Shown: positions 1-11,373 of the stretch, piece after piece | How the letters are laid out: every line of letters starts with the position of its first letter | Position numbering within the stretch: position 1 is the first letter of the stretch | Position numbers and translations under genes: made by a program | Assembly (NCBI GenBank): GCA_026195255.1 | Contig: JAPHSS010000036.1 | Coordinates: forward strand, 26,475 to 90,474 | DNA length: 64,000 nucleotides | Direction: 5' to 3' | Source: Gammaproteobacteria bacterium | GTDB lineage: Bacteria > Pseudomonadota > Gammaproteobacteria > SZUA-229 | Notes under the pieces: model-generated | Seen by the model: the letters and a program-made list of their open reading frames with translations, nothing else | What the model was told of the DNA's origin: nothing | Database searches by the model: none

Positions 1-1209
<1,209 letters not shown>

Positions 1210-1294
1210 AGCGTAGTATCCTCGCTGTTTTCATTTATATATATGGTTATATATAATCGTGCGCATATTAGATAACGCTGCTTGATAAGAGACC

Positions 1295-1308
1295 TTGATA
1301 TTAATCAA
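1295..1308. promoter_or_regulatory. FNR/DNR-type palindrome TTGATATTAATCAA between divergent norCB and crp/fnr-type gene
   Basis: Perfect TTGAT-N4-ATCAA; centre about 92 bp from norC start and about 95 bp from the regulator start. Confidence 0.85.
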
Positions 1309-1396
1309 GCCTGTTACATACACTTTTATTGGTGTTGATGAGGGGATATAATCAGTTTAATTCCTTAAAGTATAAAAATTATAAACTGGAGCCCTC

Positions 1397-2071
1397 TTGT
1401 TAACGCCCTTACATAAAAAATTTGTTAAAAATATTCACCTGTTTGAAAACCTCACAGATGATCAACTGGCGGGCATATGGGAGCATGCCTGTTTGCATAA
1501 GTTGCAAAAAGAAGAGTCACTGTTTTCACAGGGAGATAAGGTTGAATGCTTTTATCTGGTTTTTAGTGGGCTGGTAAAACTATTCCGTATTTCAGCAGAT
1601 GGTCAGGAAAAAGTGATAGAAGTTGTAAAAGACGGTGAAACATTTGCTGAAGCCTTGATGTTTCTGGAGCAACCACACTTTCCAGTCTCTGTATCAGCAT
1701 TAAACCAGGTTGAAGTGATTGCTTTTGATGCTAAACAGTTTATACAAATGCTTCATAAAAGCCCCGAAACATGTATGGCTCTTTTGGGCAAAATGAGTCA
1801 GCGTATTAATGGGCTTATACATGAAATTGATCATCTTAGTGTACAGACAGGTCGACATCGTCTAGCCTCTTATCTGTTGCAGCAGGCAGGGGACAGTGAT
1901 CATTTGCGTTTAACCATGCCTAAATCTGTGCTTGCTTCTCGCCTTTCCATCAAACCTGAAACATTCTCAAGAATAATCAAGCAGTTACGTAATAGTGAAA
2001 CGATTACAGTAGATGGCTCCGAAATTAAAATACTTGATAGAGAGCAAATGGAAGACTTCGCAGAAGTCTGA
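1397..2071 (+). CDS. Crp/Fnr family transcriptional regulator (DNR/NnrR-like)
   Basis: cNMP-binding-like domain plus C-terminal HTH (SVLASRLSIKPETFSRIIKQL); no FNR N-terminal Cys cluster; beside norCB. Confidence 0.88.
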   Translation: MLTPLHKKFVKNIHLFENLTDDQLAGIWEHACLHKLQKEESLFSQGDKVECFYLVFSGLVKLFRISADGQEKVIEVVKDGETFAEALMFLEQPHFPVSVSALNQVEVIAFDAKQFIQMLHKSPETCMALLGKMSQRINGLIHEIDHLSVQTGRHRLASYLLQQAGDSDHLRLTMPKSVLASRLSIKPETFSRIIKQLRNSETITVDGSEIKILDREQMEDFAEV

Positions 2072-2148
2072 TTTATATAGTTAAAATTGATATTTGTTAA
2101 GGAGGACATAGTGAGTGCCTGTATATTATTCGTTATATGGGAGGAACT

Positions 2149-2598
2149 ATGATTTCAATTAGCGATGTAATGACCGCAGACCATAAGTTATGTGATGACT
2201 TTTATGCTAGTGCAGAACTATATGTTTCAAAAAATGACTGGGATCAGGCAAATAGTGCAGCAAAAGAATTTATAAACTGTATGTTATTCCACTTTCAGCA
2301 CGAAGAAGAGGTTCTTTTTCCTGAATTTGAAGAAGTAAGTGGTATGCGTCATGGGCCGACAGAAATGATGCGTCATGAACACGAGCAAATGAGATCACTT
2401 ATGACAGAGCTTGAAAAAGCTCTGGAAAGTAAAAATCAGGATCGCTATCTGGGATTGTCTGAAACATTACTGATATACATGCAGCAGCATAATATGAAAG
2501 AAGAGCAAATTTTATATCCTATGATAGATCGTGATTGCGCTGAAAACTCAGAACAGTTAACTAATGCCATTCGTGATAAAAGTAGCTGTACTGCTTAA
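2149..2598 (+). CDS. Hemerythrin domain-containing protein
   Basis: H..CDDFY, HFQHEEEVLFPEFEE, HEHEQM, HNMKEEQILYP motifs. ORF track starts at 2137 but GGAGG lies just before the ATG at 2149. Confidence 0.85.
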   Translation: MISISDVMTADHKLCDDFYASAELYVSKNDWDQANSAAKEFINCMLFHFQHEEEVLFPEFEEVSGMRHGPTEMMRHEHEQMRSLMTELEKALESKNQDRYLGLSETLLIYMQQHNMKEEQILYPMIDRDCAENSEQLTNAIRDKSSCTA

Positions 2599-2600
2599 TT

Positions 2601-2858
2601 ATGTGTAAAGAAATATTAATTGATGTACATGAAATGCAACCTCCAGAACCAATGGATGTTGTAATGAAAGGGCTGGATAATTTAAACCAGGGTGAGTATA
2701 TAAAAATGATTCACCGTATGCAGCCACATCCTTTGTACGATGTCTTATTAGATAACGGATTTAGATATAAAGTCACAAATGGCGAATATGGGTTTGATAT
2801 TTATATCTGGTTTGCTAAAGATAAAAAGACAGGTGAATTTGTAAAAAGTCAGATTTAA
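2601..2858 (+). CDS. DUF2249-like protein
   Basis: 85 aa, 'LDVHEMQPPEPMDVVMKGLDNLNQGEYIKMIHRMQPHPLYDVL' pattern; follows hemerythrin gene as in other NO-response loci. Confidence 0.65.
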   Translation: MCKEILIDVHEMQPPEPMDVVMKGLDNLNQGEYIKMIHRMQPHPLYDVLLDNGFRYKVTNGEYGFDIYIWFAKDKKTGEFVKSQI

Positions 2859-2944
2859 ATCAAGTAAAAAAATCCCCGTATCTAATATTAGTGTTCTGTA
2901 AAAATACGTTGAACTTAAAATGACAGTATCAATCTATATAAAGA

Positions 2945-4225
2945 ATGAACATGAATTATACTCAGCTTTCTCTGCAGCAATCACCAGATTTATGGACTCC
3001 ATTACGATTTTTCATTAGCGCACCAATCTTCGCAATTTTCGCAATTATACTGGTACTCATTGCAGGGCCTGAAGTACTTCACAATAGGTGGCTACCTGAA
3101 ACATTAGCAGTAACGCATTTATTATCACTTGGTTTTATTAGCATGATGATGATGGGTGCCACTTTTCAACTCTTACCCGTATTAGCCGGCTGTGATATTT
3201 ATAAGTCAAAAATTAGTAGTAAAATAATTTTTTTGTTTGTGGTTACAGGTGTTGGTTTATTTACGATTGGTTTGGCAATCTCAGGTAATGCTGTAATAAA
3301 AACCGGGTTGTTTTTTCTGGTTCCGGGATTGTTAGGCTTTCTGATTTTAACTACTTATGCTTTGTTCAAGGCTAAATCTGAATTTGCATCTGCGACAGGT
3401 ATGCGGTTGGCAATAAATTCTTTCTGGATTGCTTTTTTATTAGGTGTGTTGCTAGCTATAGGAACTGCCTGGGATTCGTTTCCATTGTTAAGGCAGCTGA
3501 CGTCTATACATGTAGTGTGGGCTGCTTTAGGCTGGGTAACTATAATGATAGTGGCCATTGCCTATCAGGTGATTCCCATGTTTCAGGTTACCCAGGAGTA
3601 TCCTGATAAGTTTAAAAAATATTACTCAAGAATTATGTTTGTTTGTCTTTTAGTGTTGTCGTCACTTATTTATCTTGAGTATTCTTTACAGTTCATTGTT
3701 GCCATTATTAGTCTATCTATTCTGGCGTTTTCTTTTGTTAGTATTAATCTTATTTTAAAGCGTAAGAAAAGACTGGTGGACGCGGGGACGTACTTCTGGT
3801 TGACAGGCTTAGGCTCACTAATATTATGTGTTTTAATATTTAACTACGATAGATATTACGCGGGCGATTTAAGTGTTTTAACGGGGTATGTGTTTTTTTA
3901 TGGCTTTGTTATATCTGTTATAAATGGAATGTTATTTAAAATTGTTCCCTTTCTTGTGTGGCTTAATCTTAATAAAGAAAGATCTCGAATAACAACGGGG
4001 CTGTCCTCTATTCCTACAATGAATGAAGTTATTAGTCGTAAAAAAATGTTGTATCAGTATTATATTCATTTATCTGCATTACTATTAACCTTAACTTCGT
4101 TCCTCATTCCTACAGTTTTTTTTCATTTAGGTGCTGTTTTATGGGGGCTTAGTCTGGCTGTGTTGAATGTTTATATGTATCAGTCAGTACGCCTGTATTA
4201 TTCAGTATTAAATCGTAAAGTTTGA
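2945..4225 (+). CDS. NnrS-like / heme-copper oxidase subunit I-like polytopic membrane protein
   Basis: About 12 predicted TM segments, 'THLLSLGFISMMMMGATFQLLPVLAG' His-bearing TM; NO-response neighbourhood. Confidence 0.65.
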   Translation: MNMNYTQLSLQQSPDLWTPLRFFISAPIFAIFAIILVLIAGPEVLHNRWLPETLAVTHLLSLGFISMMMMGATFQLLPVLAGCDIYKSKISSKIIFLFVVTGVGLFTIGLAISGNAVIKTGLFFLVPGLLGFLILTTYALFKAKSEFASATGMRLAINSFWIAFLLGVLLAIGTAWDSFPLLRQLTSIHVVWAALGWVTIMIVAIAYQVIPMFQVTQEYPDKFKKYYSRIMFVCLLVLSSLIYLEYSLQFIVAIISLSILAFSFVSINLILKRKKRLVDAGTYFWLTGLGSLILCVLIFNYDRYYAGDLSVLTGYVFFYGFVISVINGMLFKIVPFLVWLNLNKERSRITTGLSSIPTMNEVISRKKMLYQYYIHLSALLLTLTSFLIPTVFFHLGAVLWGLSLAVLNVYMYQSVRLYYSVLNRKV

Positions 4226-4512
4226 AAGTGCGCATGTAAATCAATCAATAATAAACAGATTGAGGCACATGACATGATTTCAGCTGCAAAACGATCAATG
4301 TATCTAACTCTCTGAATTAGGTAAAGAATCTTAAGATTTTGCAAGTTTTATTGATTGCTCTCAAAATACCATAAATTTTGTGCTAGTATTATTGTAGGCA
4401 AGGGCATCGGTTAACTGTTGCCTGTGAAGTATCTTTTATTTTAATTAAAGTGTTGTTAATGACCTGTTTATGTCTATTAGTGCACGGGCTAGTTATGTAA
4501 CGGTAGAGTTGT

Positions 4513-4884
4513 ATGAATTTTAAATACCTGTCAGATATTAAAGTTAATCTGGTCTCGATAACCATAGTTTTCAGTTTTTTTATTTCAGTATCTGTTGCAG
4601 ACCCATATCTTGATGCTTTAGATGCAGAAGCTGAATCTAGTTATTCTGTAAAAGATTCTGCGAAAGCTGATGCTTCAGAGGATTTGCGTATAAACGATGA
4701 TGAAGCAAAAAAGAAGAAACTGGAGTTTGAAAACAGCTTGCGTACGGGGCTCCCTGCTACATATACATCCTACAGAATGCTTTCTGAAGAAGATAAACAA
4801 CAGGTTGTAGATATTTATTATGAGAGTAACTTATCAATGCCTACGGCTACAAGATTACTTTTCAACCTTTATTTTAAAAAATAG
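4513..4884 (+). CDS. Hypothetical secreted protein
   Basis: 123 aa with signal-peptide-like N-terminus, directly upstream of rhodanese gene. Confidence 0.55.
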   Translation: MNFKYLSDIKVNLVSITIVFSFFISVSVADPYLDALDAEAESSYSVKDSAKADASEDLRINDDEAKKKKLEFENSLRTGLPATYTSYRMLSEEDKQQVVDIYYESNLSMPTATRLLFNLYFKK

Positions 4885-4916
4885 ATATTAATATTTAAAT
4901 TTAATTAGGTGGTTTT

Positions 4917-5639
4917 ATGATTCGTGTATTTAAGATGAATATTTATTCTACTCTATTCCCATTGTTGATGGGTTTAATGTTCCCAGTTTATGCTTTAGAT
5001 GTGAATATAACTAAAACATTATCAACGGTAAATACTGCGCATAATGGTAAAGTTATTAAAATTCAACGAATCCAGGACCAGAACAATATGTTAACGGGGG
5101 GGTATACAAAAACCTCACGACAATGCCCTCCATTTTGCATTCAGCCTGTACAGGTTTCTCCTAATGTAACAACAGTAGGTGAGTTAGAGGTGCTTGAGTT
5201 TATTAAAAAAAAGGTTAATCAAGGCACCGGTGTTGTAATAGATGCGAGAACAAGTAGCTGGTTTGAAAAATCAACAATTCCAAGTTCAATAAATATTCCA
5301 TTTAATACCTTTGATAAAGACAGTAGTAACCTTATAAAAGTATCAGCGCTTGCAAAACTGGGTGTCACAGTAAAATCGACAACAGATTCTGATGTGTCAA
5401 TTATCGATCAGATGCTGGGTATGCTTAAAGATGATGTTGAAACTGCAAGTGGTAAGTGGGATTTCAGCAGAGCTAAGGACGTAATGTTGTGGTGTAATGG
5501 CATATGGTGTGGGCAATCACCGAGAGCAATTAGAGGCATGTTGGCATTGGGTTACCCGGCTGAAAAAATATATTATTACCGCGGCGGTATGCAAGCCTGG
5601 CAGTCGTTAGGTTTAACCGTTGTTGAAGGTAATAACTAG
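4917..5639 (+). CDS. Secreted rhodanese-like domain protein
   Basis: 'GVVIDARTSSWFEKSTIPSSINIPF' and active-site-like 'WCNGIWCGQSPRAIRGMLALGYP...YYRGGMQAW'. Confidence 0.85.
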   Translation: MIRVFKMNIYSTLFPLLMGLMFPVYALDVNITKTLSTVNTAHNGKVIKIQRIQDQNNMLTGGYTKTSRQCPPFCIQPVQVSPNVTTVGELEVLEFIKKKVNQGTGVVIDARTSSWFEKSTIPSSINIPFNTFDKDSSNLIKVSALAKLGVTVKSTTDSDVSIIDQMLGMLKDDVETASGKWDFSRAKDVMLWCNGIWCGQSPRAIRGMLALGYPAEKIYYYRGGMQAWQSLGLTVVEGNN

Positions 5640-6033
5640 ATTTTATAATTCAGGATTTTAACAAATAGTGTTTTATCTGTTGCATTTATTATGCGCCCGG
5701 TTTGTGTGGAATACCAGTGAGTTTTGCCGTGAAGTGTGTGAGACTGATTTAAGTTCTGACTGTATGCGGGTACAGACTCATCAGTAGATAGCGCTGGTTT
5801 AAATCGAATAGTGGAGTGAATTTGTATATTGGGTTAGCTTTTTTATTTAGCTATCCATTTACAAATAATTCTAGAAAAAACATCACCTGGTATTCAGGTA
5901 GTAGATTGGCTGGCCTGCCAAACACGAGATACCAATATCTTAGATCGGGCTATACCTGTTGAATTTCGAAGGATGAGTATAAATGTAGAATGTTCGATTC
6001 TGTTGTTTAACATCTAAGTTAAGTAGCTAAAAT

Positions 6034-6495
6034 TTAGTATCGCCGTGACATCCAGTAAGCATCTTTCCAATATGGGTTATTTAGTCTTGATTTCATCACT
6101 CCGCGACTACTTGATGCATGTATAAATTCGCCTTTTCCTACGTAAATTCCAACGTGTCTTGCTTTCCAGCCAGTTTTAAAGAACACGACATCACCAGGCC
6201 TGAGTTTACTAACCTTTATTTTTTCGCCTGATTCAGACATCATTTCTGTTGAGCGGGGAATTTTTTTATGTAATTTTTGTTTGTAAGCAAGATGCACAAA
6301 TCCAGAGCAGTCGACACCCTTTTTAGACATGCCGCCTTCTCGGTATTTTACACCTCGCCATTGATTGTAATGTGTATATAGTTTTTTGACTGTCGGTGTA
6401 TCATTAGCAGATATGCTGGCAGGTGGAGCCAGATTTTTAGTATTACTACAGGCAGTAATCATTAAAAAGAGTAAAGCAGTAATAAATCTACCCAT
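6034..6495 (-). CDS. NlpC/P60 family lipoprotein (C40 peptidase)
   Basis: Lipobox MITACSN, 'GVDCSGFVHLAYKQ', 'RPGDVVFFK...RHVGIYVGKGEFIHASSSRGV'. Confidence 0.92.
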   Translation of the reverse strand: MGRFITALLFLMITACSNTKNLAPPASISANDTPTVKKLYTHYNQWRGVKYREGGMSKKGVDCSGFVHLAYKQKLHKKIPRSTEMMSESGEKIKVSKLRPGDVVFFKTGWKARHVGIYVGKGEFIHASSSRGVMKSRLNNPYWKDAYWMSRRY

Positions 6496-6578
6496 GTTTT
6501 TCTCTGTTTGCCTATTGTGACAGGTACTAAGACTATCACAGGACTGTTTATCATTTCTTTAGATTAATTCACTATTTA

Positions 6579-7460
6579 TTAAACTGACACGGACTTTAAT
6601 ATCTCTGCTAATTGCTTTGTTGCAGGGCCAACACGGCTCAAATCAGGATAAACCAGGTAAAGCACAGCTGTATAACTGGCGCCTTCACTTAAGGGAAGTG
6701 CTTTTAACTCATTATCATTGAGTTGTTGTTTAATTTCGCTTACAGGTAACCAGGCAAATCCCAGGCCGCTGCTAATGATCTTTCGAGCTGATTCCAGACT
6801 ATTTACAGCCCAGCGCTGAGAGTCACTTAACCAGCCGGTATTAATGCCCTTGCTGCCAGAGTCACTGACGACAACCTGTATTTCCCGGCTTAAATCATAC
6901 GTATTTAATTTATGACCCAGCTTAAACAACCTGTGACCAGGGTGTGCAACAGCTGTGAATTTCACCTGTATTAGTTCTTCGCCTAAAAACCCCTGCGGCA
7001 CATATGGGCTAATGAGCAGGTCCGTTTTACCCTCTAATAGAACTTCTTCGGCTCCGGACAAAACCACTTCCTGTAAACGGATTCGTGTTTTATTACTTAT
7101 GGGCTCAAATGCTTTAAGGGCCTCCATTAATACGTGTGTGGGAAAGGCGGTTTCTACAGCTAGACGTATTTCTGCTTCCCAGCCCTGACCCAGGTGTAAA
7201 GCCTGCTGTTCAATTGCGCAGGCATCGTTTAGTAACTGGCGAGCTCTCTCTAGTAGTATTAGCCCTGCATCGCTTAATACCGCTTTACGCCCCTGTATAT
7301 GTAAAATTTTAAAATCAAGTAAGTCCTGAAGTTTATTAACAGCGTGACTGACTGAAGACTGGCTTCTATTAAGTTTTTTGGCGGCCTGTGCAAAACCGCC
7401 ATAATCTATCACGGCTATTAGTGCGCGCCACTGGTCCAGGGTTACTTTTGGAGAATTCAT
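6579..7460 (-). CDS. LysR family transcriptional regulator
   Basis: N-terminal HTH 'GGFAQAAKKLNRSQSSVSHAVNKLQDLL'; divergent from the DoxX gene. Confidence 0.93.
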   Translation of the reverse strand: MNSPKVTLDQWRALIAVIDYGGFAQAAKKLNRSQSSVSHAVNKLQDLLDFKILHIQGRKAVLSDAGLILLERARQLLNDACAIEQQALHLGQGWEAEIRLAVETAFPTHVLMEALKAFEPISNKTRIRLQEVVLSGAEEVLLEGKTDLLISPYVPQGFLGEELIQVKFTAVAHPGHRLFKLGHKLNTYDLSREIQVVVSDSGSKGINTGWLSDSQRWAVNSLESARKIISSGLGFAWLPVSEIKQQLNDNELKALPLSEGASYTAVLYLVYPDLSRVGPATKQLAEILKSVSV

Positions 7461-7571
7461 TGCTTTATCATATATCTATTAAATAGATATTTAAAGGCTA
7501 TAATTTTCGCTTTTTTATCTAATTAATAGTCTTAATATAGTGATCACCAACTAAATACAAGGAGAAGAAAC

Positions 7572-7952
7572 GTGAACAATGTAATTGAATTTGTAGGTCG
7601 TCTGTTTTTAGGTCATATTTTTTTATTGTCGGGTATAACTAAAATCGGAGATGCTTATGCGGGAACGGCGGGTTATATGGATAGTATGGGGGTGCCTGGT
7701 GGTCTGCTACCTCTGGTTATTGCGCTGGAAATTATTGGCGGTTTAATGGTGATTGTCGGATTTAAAGTTAAATGGGCTGCTTATGCTCTGGCCGGGTTTT
7801 CGATTATGGCGGCGATTATTTTTCATGCAAATTTTGCCGATCAGATGCAGATGATTCTGTTTATGAAAAATTTCACTATAGCGGGAGGTTTATTGTTGCT
7901 TTCAGTTCATGGCGCAGGCGTATTGAGTATTGATAATAAATTAAAAGTATAA
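7572..7952 (+). CDS. DoxX family membrane protein
   Basis: 'GRLFLGHIFLLSGITKI...ALEIIGGLMVIVGFK' DoxX signature. Confidence 0.9.
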   Translation: MNNVIEFVGRLFLGHIFLLSGITKIGDAYAGTAGYMDSMGVPGGLLPLVIALEIIGGLMVIVGFKVKWAAYALAGFSIMAAIIFHANFADQMQMILFMKNFTIAGGLLLLSVHGAGVLSIDNKLKV

Positions 7953-7958
7953 CTCGTA

Positions 7959-7997
7959 GATAACAGGCGCCTGACTGGGTGCCTGTTATCAGTTTTT
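7959..7997 (+). terminator. Rho-independent terminator-like hairpin
   Basis: GATAACAGGC ... GCCTGTTATC followed by AGTTTTT. Confidence 0.8.
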
Positions 7998-8022
7998 AAT
8001 GGCGTTTTAAGAGGACGATAAA

Positions 8023-8988
8023 ATGGGCATGTTAATTAATGGTGAGCTGGTGGATAACTGGCTAGAAAAAGAAGTAGAAGAAGGTGAATTTAAAAGAATG
8101 GAGTCTACATTCCGTCATTGGGTAACGAATGACGGGAGTTCAGAATTTGCAGCTGAAGCGAATCGTTATCATTTATATGTTTCTGACGCCTGTCCATGGG
8201 CTCATCGTACTGTTATTTTCAGAAAACTAAAAAAACTTGAAGGGGTAATTGGTTTATCTTTAGTTGAAGCGGATATGTTTGATGACGGCTGGACCTTTGA
8301 AGAACAGGGCAAGTATAGTGATGCGCTTTATGGGCTTAGGTATATGCATGAGATTTACACCCGGGCGGATAAAAACTTTACCGGGCAAATAACAGTGCCT
8401 GTACTCTGGGATAAAAAGTTAAATACAATTGTTAATAATGAGTCGTCAGAAATTATTAGAATGTTAAATTCAGCATTTAATGATTTTACAGACGTAAAGA
8501 CTGACTATTATCCTGATGCAATACGAGATGAAATAGATAAGATTAATAAGCCGATATATGAAAATATAAATAATGGGGTATACCGTTGCGGATTTGCAAC
8601 GTCGCAGGATGCTTATGATAAAGCTTTCGAGCGATTATTTAATGAACTGGAAAATGTTGAGGTTATTTTATCAAAACAGAGGTACTTACTGGGCAGTGAA
8701 TTAACAGAAGCTGACTGGCGTTTATTTACTACGCTGATTCGGTTTGATGCCGTATATGTAGGACACTTTAAATGTAATTTAAAAAGAATTTCAGATTATC
8801 CGAATTTGTCTAACTATGTAAGAGAGTTATATCAAATTGAAGGTGTAGCTGAAACTGTTGATTTTGAATATATAAAACGACATTACTATTATAGCCATAC
8901 CAGTGTGAACCCAACACAACTAGTGCCCAGGGGGCCTGAGTTAAATTTCACTAGTCCCCATGACAGGAACGTAAGATTTGGAGCTTAA
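8023..8988 (+). CDS. Glutathione S-transferase, glutathionyl-hydroquinone reductase (ECM4/YqjG-like)
   Basis: 'LYVSDACPWAHRTVIFRKLK' CPWA motif, C-terminal GST domain 'YLLGSELTEADWRLFTTLIRFD'. Confidence 0.88.
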   Translation: MGMLINGELVDNWLEKEVEEGEFKRMESTFRHWVTNDGSSEFAAEANRYHLYVSDACPWAHRTVIFRKLKKLEGVIGLSLVEADMFDDGWTFEEQGKYSDALYGLRYMHEIYTRADKNFTGQITVPVLWDKKLNTIVNNESSEIIRMLNSAFNDFTDVKTDYYPDAIRDEIDKINKPIYENINNGVYRCGFATSQDAYDKAFERLFNELENVEVILSKQRYLLGSELTEADWRLFTTLIRFDAVYVGHFKCNLKRISDYPNLSNYVRELYQIEGVAETVDFEYIKRHYYYSHTSVNPTQLVPRGPELNFTSPHDRNVRFGA

Positions 8989-8990
8989 TA

Positions 8991-9719
8991 ATGTCTTATA
9001 CAATTCGTGATGTAAAAGTTGTTCCAGAAGGTGATGGTGTTGATGTAAAACGTCTATTTCCCTTAAATGGTTTTATGAACTTTGATCCGTTTGTTTTATG
9101 GGATCATTTTGAAGTTAGTCCCGGACGTGGGTTTCCTGATCATCCGCATCGTGGTTTTGAAGCTATTACTTATATGTTTAAAGGTGGAATGAATCATAAG
9201 GACAATCTGGGTAATGAGTCTTTTGTAACAGCAGGCGGCGCACAACGTTTTACGGCGGGAAAGGGTATTGTTCATTCTGAAATGCCTTCAGAAACAGGTA
9301 ACAGTAATGGAATTCAGTTATGGATAAATTTACCCGGAAAACTTAAACAAATGCCAGCTTCATATCAGCAGGTGAATGATGATGAGTTTCCTGTGCAGGT
9401 AATACCGGGTGGAAAGGTGAAGGTGATTGTAGGTGAAGGCTCTCCTCTGATCTTGAATTCACAGGTAAGTTATATGCATATTTGTCTAGAAAAACAGGCC
9501 GAATATAATATACGTTTCGATAAAAACATGAGAGGTATTTTGTATTTAATGGAAGGTGAGTTAAGTTTAGATTCCATTGAACTGAAACACGATAAAGCAT
9601 TATTTATAGAGGATCAGCAGAGTTTGCACGTGATATCGCAGGCTAAAAGTGAATTTATGTTGTGTCTTGGGCTGCCCCATAATGAACCCATACATCAATA
9701 TGGCCCATTTGTTGACTGA
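8991..9719 (+). CDS. Pirin family protein
   Basis: 'DPFVLWDHFEVSPGRGFPDHPHRGFEAITYMFKGGMNHKDNLGN...GIVHSEMP'. Confidence 0.93.
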   Translation: MSYTIRDVKVVPEGDGVDVKRLFPLNGFMNFDPFVLWDHFEVSPGRGFPDHPHRGFEAITYMFKGGMNHKDNLGNESFVTAGGAQRFTAGKGIVHSEMPSETGNSNGIQLWINLPGKLKQMPASYQQVNDDEFPVQVIPGGKVKVIVGEGSPLILNSQVSYMHICLEKQAEYNIRFDKNMRGILYLMEGELSLDSIELKHDKALFIEDQQSLHVISQAKSEFMLCLGLPHNEPIHQYGPFVD

Positions 9720-9733
9720 GAGGGGATTCATCC

Positions 9734-9770
9734 CTGATGATAGAGTGACTCTTTTTGGCTCTATTATCAG
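9734..9770 (+). terminator. Hairpin downstream of pirin gene, possible terminator
   Basis: CTGATGATAGAG ... CTCTATTATCAG inverted repeat; no clear T tract. Confidence 0.45.
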
Positions 9771-10189
9771 TGGTTGTTTGAAGTCGTGCACGGTGTTATT
9801 AATGAGTCTTAAAATTTTGTGAGCAGTCTTAGTAAACTTATAATATTCATATACTTAAATTAAACTGTAATATTAAATGCTGATATATTGAGCATGACTC
9901 TGCTGAATATAGTAACGGACTTGCGAAGAATATAAGGCGACGATGCCGTAAAATCTAATATGAAATATGCTACAGACAGGCGGTTAGCATTTTTCCAATA
10001 ATGTCACACTGGTAACTATTGATCATATCTGTATTAGAAAAGTGTTTTATGTGCGGGTATTAAAACCAGTGGGCTCGTGATATTGCTTTGAAAAAAACGC
10101 TAGATGTATCTAAAAAAGTATTGCAGAATAAATATAATTTATAAATTAAGCTATCTAAAATTTGCTGAAGTCGGTGTTTATGCGCTGAC

Positions 10190-10203
10190 TTGACTAATAT
10201 CAG
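10190..10203. promoter_or_regulatory. Candidate FNR/DNR-type site TTGACTAATATCAG
   Basis: TTGAC-N4-ATCAG about 60 bp upstream of the bacteriohemerythrin gene; imperfect half-site. Confidence 0.45.
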
Positions 10204-10255
10204 TTTAAGTCAACAGTATTTTAGTTAGTCTCTAATATTCAAACACAACCCAAAT

Positions 10256-10843
10256 TTGAGGTCAAAGATCATGTCGACTGTTACTAAGGGTATCAGTATG
10301 CTTATTTTATCAGTATTGATATTAGGCTTACTGGTGATGATTGTGCTGGGCTTTATGCTGGGTTTCACTCACCCATTACCCTGGATATTAATAGCCGTAT
10401 TAATTATCATTCCGCTTGTTCATGACAAAATTATCGCCACCCGTTTTGTTAAATGGCAAGATTCTTACAGTGTGGGAATTGACAGTATTGATAGCGATCA
10501 TAAAAAATTGCTGGGGTTAATTAACCAGCTTCAGGCAGCAGCTCACTATAAAACAGATGAAGTACTGGTTGAAGATGTCTTAAATCAGCTGGTAGATTAC
10601 ACAAAATATCATTTCACGCGCGAAGAAGGGATGATGAAGGAATGTAACTATCCAGATTTTGAAGAACATAAAAAACAACATGACAGTATGATTAAACAGG
10701 TAAGCGGGTACATTGATGAATATCGTATATCTAAAACACGTACAATTGAAGAAGTTGCGGTGTATTTAAAAACCTGGTTAGTTAATCATATCAATGGCAC
10801 TGATCAGAAATATACACCTTATCTTAAGGGTAAAGTGCAGTAG
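10256..10843 (+). CDS. Membrane-anchored bacteriohemerythrin
   Basis: Two N-terminal TM helices, then 'WQDSYSVGIDSIDSDHKKLLGLINQL...HFTREEGMMKECNYPDFEEHKKQHD'. A start at 10271 (MSTVTK) is also possible. Confidence 0.92.
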   Translation: MRSKIMSTVTKGISMLILSVLILGLLVMIVLGFMLGFTHPLPWILIAVLIIIPLVHDKIIATRFVKWQDSYSVGIDSIDSDHKKLLGLINQLQAAAHYKTDEVLVEDVLNQLVDYTKYHFTREEGMMKECNYPDFEEHKKQHDSMIKQVSGYIDEYRISKTRTIEEVAVYLKTWLVNHINGTDQKYTPYLKGKVQ

Positions 10844-11161
10844 AAGGATTGATTAAACTGTTATTTCGTTAAGATTAAATGTAAGTCTGTTTAAGTAGTC
10901 TTTTGGGCTTTATTGAATAAGTGGCATTAGTTCCTGTATTTTATTCTCGTTGTCAACCTGCCTGTTTTGCCTGTGATTGCACTTTATAATCTCTGTGTTC
11001 TCAGCACAGGGGGCAGGGTCTAAAAACCAGTTCTATACACGAGCTTGAATCGACCTACGTGTACTTCAGGCCGTTTTTTTTAATCGACTTTTAAATTATG
11101 AGCCCTATTTTTCTTGTCATATATCAAAATAACCTTATTTTCTTAAATGCAATTATCCGGC

Positions 11162-11175
11162 TTGACGAAAGTCAA
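11162..11175. promoter_or_regulatory. FNR/DNR-type palindrome TTGACGAAAGTCAA upstream of nirS
   Basis: Perfect TTGAC-N4-GTCAA palindrome about 200 bp upstream of nirS. Confidence 0.75.
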
Positions 11176-11226
11176 GGTTAGTAAAGTGCTAATGGATTCT
11201 ACTCTATATCACCAGGGAGGTAATTC

Positions 11227-11268
11227 ATGAGAATTCTGATATTATGTTGGTTTTTTATGGGTTATTAA
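11227..11268 (+). CDS. Putative 13-aa leader peptide MRILILCWFFMGY upstream of nirS
   Basis: GGGAGG Shine-Dalgarno 6 nt before ATG; ORF ATG...TAA lies just after the predicted FNR-dependent promoter. Confidence 0.4.
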   Translation: MRILILCWFFMGY

Positions 11269-11373
11269 CTCACGTACAGATGAATAATGTGGTTTTTTGA
11301 GAGATTAAAGAAATTAACACCCCCACAGAAGTCATCTGCATAACAATCTTTTATCCATTAGGAGAGAAGCGAA

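Noticed and set aside
4351-4364. TTGATTGCTCTCAA as FNR site upstream of 4513
   Set aside because: Right half-site is poor (CTCAA instead of ATCAA); insufficient support.
9343-9791. Minus-strand ORFs at 9343-9600 and 9600-9791
   Set aside because: Antisense to the pirin gene and its hairpin; composition looks like shadow ORFs.
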